This document shows positions 1 to 7,097 of a stretch of 35,098 nucleotides of DNA, one piece after another (position 1 is the first letter of the stretch; every line of letters begins with the position of its first letter). Below the pieces are notes generated by a model. The model saw nothing but the letters and a program-made list of their open reading frames with translations, was not told the DNA's origin and ran no database searches. This DNA comes from Nitrospira sp. SG-bin2 (GTDB taxonomy: Bacteria; Nitrospirota; Nitrospiria; Nitrospirales; Nitrospiraceae). Position numbers and translations under genes: made by a program. The DNA lies in NCBI GenBank assembly GCA_002083405.1, contig LVWT01000008.1, positions 1-35,098 of the forward strand. The letters run 5' to 3'.

Positions 1-1
1 T

Positions 2-346
2 GCAAAGGTGTCTGTCAAATCCGGGCCACCTCAGATTCTCTCTTTCGATCCTAACTTTTTCGAAGGGAACATCAGGGAATATCTGCCGAACGGGAGAGAC
101 CGCATAATGCTGATAGGTCCTTGCTACCGCACTGACATGGTCATTCACCATGGCGCAAGCGGCGGTCCGGTTGCTGGTCCTTCCGGAAGGGTGTTCGCAA
201 TAAATTCGACCGGGTTTGATGGAACGGATGATTCTTATATTTCACGCATTGACGAACTGTTCTCTCTAGAGATTATTACAGGCGATAACGAGCGGACTAC
301 CATCCAGGAACTTATCCAACATGGCGCCGTAACTGTAGACCCCTAA
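2..346 (+). CDS. Trypsin-like serine protease, C-terminal fragment (cut by window edge)
   Basis: The reading frame is open to the left edge, so only the last ~114 codons are visible. The GTG at 8 is probably internal. The stretch HHGASGGPVAGPSG matches the active-site Ser region of chymotrypsin-fold proteases (GxSGGP), and the following VFAINSTGFDG looks like the next beta strand. The catalytic His and Asp would lie upstream of the window and cannot be checked. No signal or membrane segment is visible in this part. The next gene is 167 bp away, so no operon with the toxin-antitoxin pair is implied. The protease fold is fairly sure; the substrate is unknown. Confidence 0.6.
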   Translation, partial: AKVSVKSGPPQILSFDPNFFEGNIREYLPNGRDRIMLIGPCYRTDMVIHHGASGGPVAGPSGRVFAINSTGFDGTDDSYISRIDELFSLEIITGDNERTTIQELIQHGAVTVDP

Positions 347-459
347 CCACGCTACACTCACAATCTGCTTAGCCTTACTGGTCCGTAGGTTTGGCACGCG
401 TAGTTGGGATCCTCGACATGGCATCCGGTTAGCTTCAAGGATTTGCCCTCAAAAGTCCT

Positions 460-503
460 TTCGCCTATACTGACATCATTTCGGACGTAGTCTCCTAGGC
501 GAA
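460..503. promoter_or_regulatory. Inverted repeat upstream of the antitoxin, candidate autoregulatory operator
   Basis: TTCGCCTA at 460-467 is repeated in inverted form as TAGGCGAA at 496-503, with 28 bases between. The right arm runs into the AAGGAG ribosome site of the antitoxin gene (start 514). Such repeats are typical binding sites for antitoxin or toxin-antitoxin complexes that repress their own operon. Binding is inferred, not shown. Confidence 0.35.
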
Positions 504-513
504 GGAGCCGATC

Positions 514-711
514 ATGGCAACGCTCACGATCTCTCTCTCAGATGAGGAACTCCGGCGATTGGAAGCGCTGGGTAAGCGCGAGGGCCTCACGGTCGAACAG
601 ATGGTGCGCCTGGGCATCAACGACTTCATCAGCCAGCCTGATGACGCGTTCCGTGCTGCTGCCAAGCGCGTGATGGGAAAAAACGCCGAACTCTATCGTC
701 GGCTCTCGTGA
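514..711 (+). CDS. Antitoxin of a Doc-type toxin-antitoxin pair
   Basis: A 65-residue protein beginning MATLTISLSDEELRRLEAL. The short beta strand plus amphipathic helices is the pattern of a ribbon-helix-helix DNA-binding N-terminus. The C-terminal third (DDAFRAAAKRVMGKNAELYRRLS) is charged and helical, as expected for the part that wraps the toxin. A strong AAGGAG lies seven bases before the ATG. The stop codon overlaps the GTG start of the Fic/Doc gene by 4 bp (GTGA), so the two are translationally coupled. The pairing makes the antitoxin role likely. The protein is not obviously a classical Phd, so the DNA-binding family is inferred from sequence pattern only. Confidence 0.75.
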   Translation: MATLTISLSDEELRRLEALGKREGLTVEQMVRLGINDFISQPDDAFRAAAKRVMGKNAELYRRLS

Positions 712-1100
712 TCCGCTACCTTCTTCTTGCCGAGATTCTTGAACTCCACAGATCTGTCATTGAGCGTTGGGGTGGCGCCAGCGGCATTCGTGATCTTGGC
801 GCGTTGGAATCTGCCCTCGCACAACCGCGTCAGAGCTTTGGAGAACAAGACCTCTATCCCGACATTACAAGTAAGGCAGCAGCCCTGTGCTTCTCGCTGG
901 TCCTCAACCACCCCTTTGTCGATGGCAACAAGCGAATCGGACATGCCGCGATGGAAACATTCCTCATCGTGAATGGCTCTGAACTGCTTGCATCCGTTGA
1001 TGAACAGGAGCGCATCATGCTCGATCTGGCCGCCGGCACTCTTTCTCGCGAGAACTTTGTGGAATGGGTAACGCAACACACCGTCTCGATTACAAAATAG
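708..1100 (+). CDS. doc: Doc-like (death-on-curing) Fic-family toxin
   Basis: A 130-residue protein with the Doc version of the Fic motif, HPFVDGNKR at residues 68-76 (His68, Asp72, Gly73-Asn74-Lys75-Arg76). In Doc proteins Lys replaces the second Gly of the AMP-transferring Fic loop, and phage P1 Doc phosphorylates EF-Tu and stops translation. Size and motif fit that subfamily. N-terminal LLAEILELHRSVIERWGG and GIRDLGALESALAQP are also typical of Doc. The start is GTG at 708, overlapping the antitoxin stop by 4 bp. The motif is intact, so the toxin is probably active. EF-Tu as target is inference from the family. Confidence 0.88.
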   Translation: MIRYLLLAEILELHRSVIERWGGASGIRDLGALESALAQPRQSFGEQDLYPDITSKAAALCFSLVLNHPFVDGNKRIGHAAMETFLIVNGSELLASVDEQERIMLDLAAGTLSRENFVEWVTQHTVSITK

Positions 1101-1121
1101 CCCTTCCCTCTCCAACCGACT

Positions 1122-2687
1122 TTACACCTCACTCAGCCGCATCGGCCCGTAGGTTTGCCGCGCCTTCCTCAATTCATCATTATGCCGTCGCAGGGCCGGG
1201 CCGAACGTGGAGAGTGACACCGCTTTGCGATGAGGCTCGATCCTGTGCTCGATCTGCTCAATCACCTCTGCCAATTGGCCGACCATGCGGCGGCCCGAGC
1301 CAGTGAGCCAGCCGAGATGGCGATCGGCATAGTGGAGGTCTTGGAGCGAGTAGCGGACGGACTCGACTTCTTCCAGACATCGAAAGCGGGCCCGCTGAAG
1401 ATCACGTGGGGTCAACCCCGCATGTTTCCATCGCGCCGATCCGCCAGGCCCTGATGCCCACGTCGAGAGTCGCTCAAACAACATGGCGCCCATCGTGAAG
1501 GTAAATGTCGCATGGAGAATGCCACGGAGCGGGCGGAGACTTCGCCGCCAGGGCGAATAGAAGATCTGCTGATGATGATCGCCGTGATACATCACATATT
1601 TGCGTAGCAGAAGATTCAGGTGGTGGTGGCTGTTCTCATGGATCAAGTCGTCGACCAGATCGAGATTGTCACGGTCGAAACAGTTGATGAATGACAGTCC
1701 CGGTCGATGGCGATAGCTGAAACTCACCACACCCTTCGCCTTGAGCGGCACAATCCGCGAGGTCAGTACGGCCAACACCCCAGACCCTTCAGGCCAGGCT
1801 GCTTGGATCGTCTGCCAAGCCCGGCTGATCCGTTCCACCTGCTTCTGCTCTGTTCGGACAATCGCCCGGGGCTGCCGGTCTTTTCCATAAACTAACGTCG
1901 GACCGATCGTGACCGGCCCCTGTCCGATCTCCAGCGCCACCTCTGTCGCCTGAGCTGTCCAGTTCCATTCACCCTGCCCCCCCCATGCGGTCCATAATTC
2001 AAATGTTTTTCGACCGATGCGCACCGAAATTCCACTCGTCCCGATCAGAAACGTCGCCTGGCTAGACGCTGCTTTCAGACAGCGGCGTATCTCGGCAGGA
2101 GCCTCGCGCCGCTCTCCGGCAATTCCGACCGAAATACCATTCCCTGCTTCCGCCCGCTCGAAGTTGACATCGAATATTGCCGGTGCTTCCCATCGCGACC
2201 CTGTGCGCTGCTTGCACCACTTCACAGTTAGTGCCGGATCGAACAGGATCGATTCCTGCGTCAACTCACGCGCCAGACGCCGGCACAAACTCGTGAGCCG
2301 TTTCTCAAGACCAGCCGCGCGAGGACGGCCCAGAGGAAACAGATCGTGGAGGTAACTGTTCTCAAAAAACTTCTCCTGGCATTCTGTGAAGAGTTGCTGC
2401 GTGAATTCGGCCCGGTCCGGCTCTCGTTCCCATTGCTGGAGAATGTCCAAAAAATAGACGAGATCGTTGAGCGATTCGATCCATCCGGCCACCTTCCAGG
2501 TGGAATAGCTTTCGACTGCAAGCGATCGGCTGAGGATCTGGAACAATCCGACCGGAAGGTCATACCGGGTGGAAAGATCCGGATAATCGGTCTGAAGTTC
2601 CCGACAAAGATCCTGTAACAGCCGCTGCATCGAGAGACGAAACTCATCGGTCAGGCGGGTGAGAAGTGGCAACTCCAAGAGGGACAT
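1122..2687 (-). CDS. HEXXH-motif protein resembling aKG-HExxH peptide beta-hydroxylases
   Basis: A 521-residue soluble protein. The metal motif HENSH sits at residues 350-354, preceded by an acidic stretch (DNLDLVDDLI). About 25 residues later comes FYSPWRRSLRPLRGILHATFTF, which matches the conserved block after the motif in the HEXXH putative peptide-modification family (Y-PWR-D-RP--G-LHG). Family knowledge: several members are Fe(II)/2-oxoglutarate enzymes that hydroxylate side chains of ribosomal peptides. The first ~300 residues are poorly recognisable. The ATG at 2687 has only a weak ribosome site. No maturase partner, radical-SAM enzyme, exporter or obvious precursor peptide lies beside it, so the substrate is unknown. 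An ordinary zinc protease is less likely because the flanking block fits the peptide-modification family better. Confidence 0.65.
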   Translation of the reverse strand: MSLLELPLLTRLTDEFRLSMQRLLQDLCRELQTDYPDLSTRYDLPVGLFQILSRSLAVESYSTWKVAGWIESLNDLVYFLDILQQWEREPDRAEFTQQLFTECQEKFFENSYLHDLFPLGRPRAAGLEKRLTSLCRRLARELTQESILFDPALTVKWCKQRTGSRWEAPAIFDVNFERAEAGNGISVGIAGERREAPAEIRRCLKAASSQATFLIGTSGISVRIGRKTFELWTAWGGQGEWNWTAQATEVALEIGQGPVTIGPTLVYGKDRQPRAIVRTEQKQVERISRAWQTIQAAWPEGSGVLAVLTSRIVPLKAKGVVSFSYRHRPGLSFINCFDRDNLDLVDDLIHENSHHHLNLLLRKYVMYHGDHHQQIFYSPWRRSLRPLRGILHATFTFTMGAMLFERLSTWASGPGGSARWKHAGLTPRDLQRARFRCLEEVESVRYSLQDLHYADRHLGWLTGSGRRMVGQLAEVIEQIEHRIEPHRKAVSLSTFGPALRRHNDELRKARQTYGPMRLSEV

Positions 2688-2835
2688 CGTGGATGACTCA
2701 ACAATGGGTGACGTGGAGAACTGTAGCGCAGTGGGGAGACGGCTGCAAGGAAGAGCGACGAAGAAAATTCCGACGCGGACGGCGAACCAGGCTTTGCCGC
2801 CATTATCGTCCGCGCCGTAGCATTACCAAGCCTGC

Positions 2836-3040
2836 TAGCAGTTTGTTAACAAACTACATGGCGATACCAAAACCACCATCGTATAGAAGATCGCCGGGAG
2901 AGTCTGAATTTCCATCAGGCTGTTCAGAAAGGCTGTCCAGCAAGGCCGCAGCAAGCGTGGAGGCGAGGCGTACGCTTCGGTACGTTGAGCCTCTACGCGC
3001 CGCGAGAACGCCGCTGGCGGCCTTTCTGAACAGCCTGCTA
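2836..3040. repeat. Palindromic repeat element copy 1 (~205 bp, MITE-like)
   Basis: The core, 2916-3037 (122 bp), begins and ends with perfect 18-bp inverted arms (2916-2933 with 3020-3037). At its centre is a hairpin, CGTAC-GCTTCG-GTACG, within a 34-bp block (2960-2993) that is identical to copy 2 at 9197-9230. A diverged ~80-bp left arm starts TAGCAG at 2836, where 15 of the first 20 bases match copy 2. That arm contains a perfect 16-bp palindrome centred on GTTAAC (2840-2855). The right end CCTG-CTA coincides with the stop codon of the minus-strand zinc-ribbon gene. No transposase is encoded, so any movement would need a helper in trans. Confidence 0.85.
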
Positions 3041-3262
3041 GGCAGCCTTGGCGTGAGGATGGAGTGCGGGCATATGCGCACCTGACTTGAGCGCTTCCGC
3101 GGCATTCAACTGTTGTCGCATCCGATTGTGGGCGATGAGCGGGTCGACGACGTTGCCGCAGGCAACGCATCGCAATCCCCGCATCCACATCGGCAAGAAA
3201 CTCTCACGCATGTCGATCAGATTGTCAGGAACCATAAGACCGTGACATCTCGAGCAGTTCAT
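3038..3262 (-). CDS. Small zinc-ribbon protein
   Basis: A 74-residue protein with two CxxC knuckles, Cys3/Cys6 (CSRC) and Cys32/Cys35 (CVAC), spaced as in single zinc ribbons. The segment between (DMRESFLPMWMRGLR) is followed by a polar tail. The ATG at 3262 was chosen because AGGAGG lies 6 bases upstream; the longer open frame to 3337 adds residues with no ribosome site. Function is unknown; RNA or protein contact by the zinc ribbon is only a possibility. From memory, similar short two-knuckle proteins are frequent in Nitrospira. The TAG stop falls exactly at the end of the palindromic repeat, so the C-terminus may have been set by the insertion. Confidence 0.7.
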   Translation of the reverse strand: MNCSRCHGLMVPDNLIDMRESFLPMWMRGLRCVACGNVVDPLIAHNRMRQQLNAAEALKSGAHMPALHPHAKAA

Positions 3263-3515
3263 GGAAGTCCTCCTGGCAACAGTTGGCACCCTACTTTGTT
3301 CATTCTGCGATGCCCATCTGTACCTCAAGAGAAGCAATCAGGATGCCAGGTACTCTCCTTACGCTCTTGCGCGTTTATGCGGGGAATCGTAGAGTGCCGG
3401 CCTAAAAGACCGTCAAACTGACAAAAATTTGGACTGGAATGACCGTATGGGACAAAATTGGTTCGGCATTACTCTCTCTTTCCAGAAAGGGTTATTGGTA
3501 GGAGGGTAGTGACTA

Positions 3516-4964
3516 ATGGCGCTGAGCAGGCTGGAAATCGAGCAGGTCGTGATGGAAATCGCGCCGATTCTGCAGGGAAGCTGGATTCAAAAAATTCAGC
3601 AACCCGCTCCCGATATCCTCACGTTGGACATTCGCGTGCCAGGACAGACCCATCGCCTGTTGATTTCCTCCAGGCCGGACACGTCTCGCTTGCATCTGAC
3701 CAACCACCCGCTCCAAAACCCACCGACCCCCCCGGCCTTTTGTCAATTCCTGAGAGCCCATTTCCAAGGGGCCAGAATCGACGGCATCTGCCAAGTACCG
3801 AACGACCGCATTGTGGAAATTCACTGCACCTGCAAAGCAGGCGCACTCACAATCGTGTGCGAACTGACCGGCAAAAAAGCCAACATACTCATACTCGATG
3901 CCGACAGGCTGATACTCCGCAATTTAGCGAACAAGCGAGATCTCGTCGCGCAGCCGTATGTCTACCCGGCGCAACGTGGCAAGGATGGGCAAGAGACATG
4001 GTCAAATCGTTTTCCCGGCGCCCTCAGCGGAGATTTTCCCATCTCGGCTGAAATCGATGCTTATTACCGGGATAAGGAATCCACGCTCGCCGTCGACCAT
4101 GCCAAAGAAGCACGGCTGCGAGTGTTGAGATCCACGCTGAAGAAAGAGCATCGGCGGATCCAGGCATGGCGGGAAGACTTGGACCGGGCCGCCAAGTACC
4201 GTGACTATGCCCGCTATGGAGAATTAATCAAAGCCAACCTGGGAACGATAGCCAAAGGAGCCGATCACATGACGGTTACTGATTATTTCGATGAACAATT
4301 ACCGGAAGTCACGATTCCGCTCGACCGCACAAAATCTTCTCAAGGCAACATGGACGACTATTTCCGAAAACATCGAAAACATATGGCTGCCGAACACGAG
4401 CTGATTCCGCGCATCGAGCAGGCGGAACGAGAATTGGAACGATTCCGAGCAGAACTTTCCGCGCTTGAGCAGGGAACCTGGACTCCGCCTGCCGCCTCTC
4501 CTTCCGGCTCCAGCGTGATGGCACGGAGCAAGACGCGCAACCACCGGCAATCCGGCGAAACACAGCGGCGCGGTCCGTTTCGCCGCTTTATGTCCGCTGA
4601 CGGATTGCCGATCTTTGTCGGACGTAATGCCCGGGAGAATGACGAGCTGACGTTCGGACTGGCGAAGAGCGACGACCTCTGGCTGCATGCCCGCGGGACA
4701 CCAGGCTCTCATGTCGTCGTACGATTGGGGAAAGGAATGGAACCCACGCCTGAAACCCTCCGTGACGCCGCAACTCTGGCGCTCCTCTATAGTGATCTGA
4801 AGAAAAGCGGCAAGGGCGAAGTCATCTATACGCGCCGCAAGTGGGTCAAGAAAGCCAAGGGCCAGGCACCTGGCGCCGTAACGGTCACCCAGGAGAAATC
4901 GCTCTACGTAAGCTTGGACAAAACGCGTCTGGATGAGCTGAAGGCCCGGTCAACCGAGGCATAA
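3516..4964 (+). CDS. rqcH: NFACT-family protein, RqcH homologue (ribosome quality control)
   Basis: A 482-residue protein. Residues 1-160 form the NFACT-N domain. Asn96-Asp97-Arg98 align with the DR pair that Bacillus subtilis RqcH needs to add C-terminal alanine tails to nascent chains on stalled 50S subunits. A charged helical middle (residues ~190-320, KKEHRRIQAWREDLDRA) should form the coiled-coil arm. The C-terminal NFACT-R domain (from ~residue 350, RFMSADGLPIFVGRNARENDEL to SDDLWLHARGTPGSHVVVR) is complete. The protein is shorter than the ~570-residue Firmicute protein, mainly in the middle. GGAGGG lies nine bases before the ATG. It is a single gene with no RqcP or MutS2 nearby. Family placement is sure; Ala-tailing activity is inferred. 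Confidence 0.88.
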   Translation: MALSRLEIEQVVMEIAPILQGSWIQKIQQPAPDILTLDIRVPGQTHRLLISSRPDTSRLHLTNHPLQNPPTPPAFCQFLRAHFQGARIDGICQVPNDRIVEIHCTCKAGALTIVCELTGKKANILILDADRLILRNLANKRDLVAQPYVYPAQRGKDGQETWSNRFPGALSGDFPISAEIDAYYRDKESTLAVDHAKEARLRVLRSTLKKEHRRIQAWREDLDRAAKYRDYARYGELIKANLGTIAKGADHMTVTDYFDEQLPEVTIPLDRTKSSQGNMDDYFRKHRKHMAAEHELIPRIEQAERELERFRAELSALEQGTWTPPAASPSGSSVMARSKTRNHRQSGETQRRGPFRRFMSADGLPIFVGRNARENDELTFGLAKSDDLWLHARGTPGSHVVVRLGKGMEPTPETLRDAATLALLYSDLKKSGKGEVIYTRRKWVKKAKGQAPGAVTVTQEKSLYVSLDKTRLDELKARSTEA

Positions 4965-5098
4965 CCGGCTCCGTAACACGGGTGGATACCCCGCCCCATG
5001 CTCGTTGCTTGTATCCTTTCCGGACCTCGCGCGAGAATGAGATTTTCCCTCGACTGGCACTCCGCTCAGCATTATGATGCCGATGAAGGAACACCACT

Positions 5099-5605
5099 AT
5101 GACAGAACATCAGAACATCCCGCCTACACCTGTTTCACCGATGATTCTAGTCGTCGATGACGAGCCATCGATCACTAAACTGTGCAAAACCTTGCTTGAA
5201 GGAGCCGGGTTTACGGTGCTTCAGGCCGAGGGAAGCTCCGACGCTCTCAAAATCTGCACGGAGCATCAGGGGCCGATCGATCTTCTGCTCACCGATCTCA
5301 TCTTGCCACCGCCCGGTTTTCAACTGGCCTCCAGTTCAAATCCGTTTCCTCATGTGCATGGCCTGGAGCTGGCCGTCCGAGCAGCTGCCATCCGCAAAGG
5401 TCTTCATGTCATTCTGATGTCCGGCAACCCTGAAAAGGACCTGGCGAGTCACGGAATCAAACGCGGAACACTGCCATTTCTGGCAAAACCGTTTGAACAA
5501 GACCGGTTAATCCACCTGGTTCAGGACGTCCTTGCGCAGCCGGCATCGTCCCTTGATGTCTCAGGACATGGGAAAGCCGCCAACGACGTCGATTGGTTTG
5601 GTTGA
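5099..5605 (+). CDS. Single-domain response regulator with a loop insertion
   Basis: A 168-residue receiver (CheY-like) domain without an output domain. Asp20/Asp21 form the acidic pocket, Asp66 (LLTDLILP) is the phosphoacceptor, Ser108 (LMSGN) the switch residue and Lys130 (AKPF) the conserved lysine. The loop after the phosphoacceptor normally reads DLxLPGMSGxEL. Here about 13 extra residues (PGFQLASSSNPFPHV) sit between LPP and HGLEL. That would change the face that contacts partners. GAAGGA lies about 7 bases before the ATG. No histidine kinase is adjacent, so the partner is unknown. The gene converges on the oxygenase at 5695. Confidence 0.85.
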   Translation: MTEHQNIPPTPVSPMILVVDDEPSITKLCKTLLEGAGFTVLQAEGSSDALKICTEHQGPIDLLLTDLILPPPGFQLASSSNPFPHVHGLELAVRAAAIRKGLHVILMSGNPEKDLASHGIKRGTLPFLAKPFEQDRLIHLVQDVLAQPASSLDVSGHGKAANDVDWFG

Positions 5606-5694
5606 AATACGTGACGCAGGGGACGGTCGAGGCTGGACCCTGCTGAGCCCCTCTAATCCCCTCACCCGAAACGTTGACCATAGACTTGCTGTCG

Positions 5695-6369
5695 CTACGC
5701 GTGCTCGGTCATGAACCAGCCGGCAATCGATAGACGCCGGTGTTGCCCGGCCATCGGATCCACACGGCATACCCGATGGAAACGAGGCACGGTAAACATC
5801 ACAAGCGATCCGGGGCGAGGTTCGATGCAGTGGGTCGGCACGAGATCGGTATGGCTGGCGCTATGCGTGGTTCGCGGCGCATACAGAATCAACTCCCCGC
5901 CCCAATCAGGCCGCCATTCTTCATGGAAATACGTGACGACGGCAATCCGCCGCAGCGGCGCCGGCCGCTCCCCTATGGGATGCCCCTGATCCGTATCGTC
6001 ATGAGTCGGCAGACAATCCCCTGCAGCGTATGAATAGTAACTAAATCCCAGGTGACGGCCTATGAGATTAGGGAACGATTCGATATATTCGTGAATACAG
6101 GGTAATTGCAATCTGGACAGAAATCGTTGGCCCTGAGGTTGGGCGATCTCCGCCTTGGCCCAATTTCCTGCAGCCGGGAAATCCTCACGCACAATCGACA
6201 GCTCTTGCATACTTTTCCAAGACGCCGTTGCCATCGCGTCCCGAAAATACTGCCGCTCTTCACACGACCAGAAGTTCTCGACTACCAGCACGGGACTCGT
6301 ATGGAAAGAACACGAAGACAGATCTGCCGATGCCACGGTCGATTGGAGCAGACCCGCTTGGCTCTTCAC
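5695..6369 (-). CDS. 2-oxoglutarate/Fe(II)-dependent oxygenase, prolyl-4-hydroxylase type
   Basis: A 224-residue cytoplasmic protein with the double-stranded beta-helix pattern. The iron ligands are His123 and Asp125 (PTHDDTD) and His198 (PRFHRV); Arg212 (RRLSIAGWF) is placed to bind 2-oxoglutarate. The strand DWGGELILY between them is typical of the P4H/PKHD branch. The start is GTG at 6369, with AGGAGGG six bases upstream. No signal peptide is visible. The substrate could be a protein side chain or a small molecule, and the surroundings do not decide this. The enzyme family is confident; the target is unknown. Confidence 0.8.
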   Translation of the reverse strand: MKSQAGLLQSTVASADLSSCSFHTSPVLVVENFWSCEERQYFRDAMATASWKSMQELSIVREDFPAAGNWAKAEIAQPQGQRFLSRLQLPCIHEYIESFPNLIGRHLGFSYYSYAAGDCLPTHDDTDQGHPIGERPAPLRRIAVVTYFHEEWRPDWGGELILYAPRTTHSASHTDLVPTHCIEPRPGSLVMFTVPRFHRVCRVDPMAGQHRRLSIAGWFMTEHA

Positions 6370-6468
6370 AACTCCCTCCTCTCAGTGTGGAAACCGGCTG
6401 TCTGAGTGAGTTTCTTACCATCGCATTGACCTAATTGACAAGGCACCCGACTGGTCCACAAAAAGACA

Positions 6469-6500
6469 GAGGGGCTGCCGTTCAAGAACGACAACCCCTC
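6469..6500 (-). terminator. Rho-independent terminator of the RRM gene
   Basis: Arms 6469-6483 and 6486-6500 (outer stem GAGGGG/CCCCTC) pair at 13 of 15 positions. On the minus strand the stem is followed by TGTCTTTTTG. It lies 24 bases after the stop of the RNA-binding protein gene. Confidence 0.85.
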
Positions 6501-6523
6501 CGTTACTACATCGAAGCGATCAA

Positions 6524-6874
6524 TTACCAGCGATCGCGCTTTCCACCCGCGCCGCTTCTGGCGCCGCCGCCACCACCACCGAATCCACCGCGGCCACCGC
6601 CACCACCACCGCCACCAGCGCGCGGCTCTTGAGGACGCGCTTCATTGACAGTCAAAGTCCGGCCACCCATTTCAGCCCCATTCAGCGCTGTAATCGCTGC
6701 TTGGGCTTCCGAATCCGAGGACATTTCCACAAAGCCGAATCCACGGGATTGGCCGGTGAATTTATCTGTGATGATCCGCGCCGACGCCACGGCGCCGTGG
6801 GCTGCAAACAAGTCACTCAATTGCTGCTCGGTCGCCGAATAGGGCAACCCACCGACATAGATCTTTGAACCCAT
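6524..6874 (-). CDS. Glycine-rich RNA-recognition-motif protein
   Basis: A 116-residue protein. One RRM domain (residues 1-80) has RNP2 KIYVGGL at 4-10 and RNP1 RGFGFVEM at 44-51, with the aromatic residues that stack on RNA intact. The tail (~86-116) is almost pure Gly with Arg (RGG-like), followed by KRDRW. This matches cyanobacterial-type Rbp proteins, often cold-induced, that bind mRNA. The ATG at 6874 has a strong AAGGAGG eight bases upstream. The gene is monocistronic with its own terminator and a long upstream region (6875-7097) that may hold a structured leader. The Gly tail is coded by short CCACCG-type repeats that could change length by slippage. Confidence 0.92.
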   Translation of the reverse strand: MGSKIYVGGLPYSATEQQLSDLFAAHGAVASARIITDKFTGQSRGFGFVEMSSDSEAQAAITALNGAEMGGRTLTVNEARPQEPRAGGGGGGGGRGGFGGGGGGARSGAGGKRDRW

Positions 6875-7011
6875 CGGGGTTCCTCCTTATAAATGATGAT
6901 ATTGTCTTGAGCGCGAGGAACGGGGGAAGGAGCGGGCCGAAGACGCGAACCGAGCAGCGACTTGGGTCTGACTTCCGACAAGATTCCCGGACAAGGCAAC
7001 ATCGACGTTGT

Positions 7012-7047
7012 GGGTCTGCACTATTAAATCGCGCTATCGCGAGACCC
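7012..7047. promoter_or_regulatory. Nested inverted repeats upstream of the RRM gene
   Basis: GGGTCT (7012-7017) pairs with AGACCC (7042-7047), and inside it TCGCG-CTAT-CGCGA (7029-7042) forms a perfect 5-bp stem. The two stems share one base, so they are probably alternatives. The site lies 138-173 bases upstream of the RRM start, in the only long gap between that gene and the ABC permease. It could be a 5' leader fold or a protein site; there is no direct evidence for either. Confidence 0.25.
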
Positions 7048-7097
7048 GTACGATAGAGTGGCCGTACCGTACCACAGAAGTCCAGCCAATTACAACA

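Noticed and set aside
2835..2914. 26-residue minus-strand frame (MEIQTLPAIFYTMVV...) between the repeat core and the HEXXH gene, considered as precursor peptide
   Set aside because: It lies within the left arm of the repeat element, lacks a ribosome site and is not preserved in copy 2.
3458..4051. 197-residue plus-strand frame overlapping rqcH
   Set aside because: Low-complexity Arg/Pro/Ser translation in a shadow frame of the conserved NFACT-N domain.
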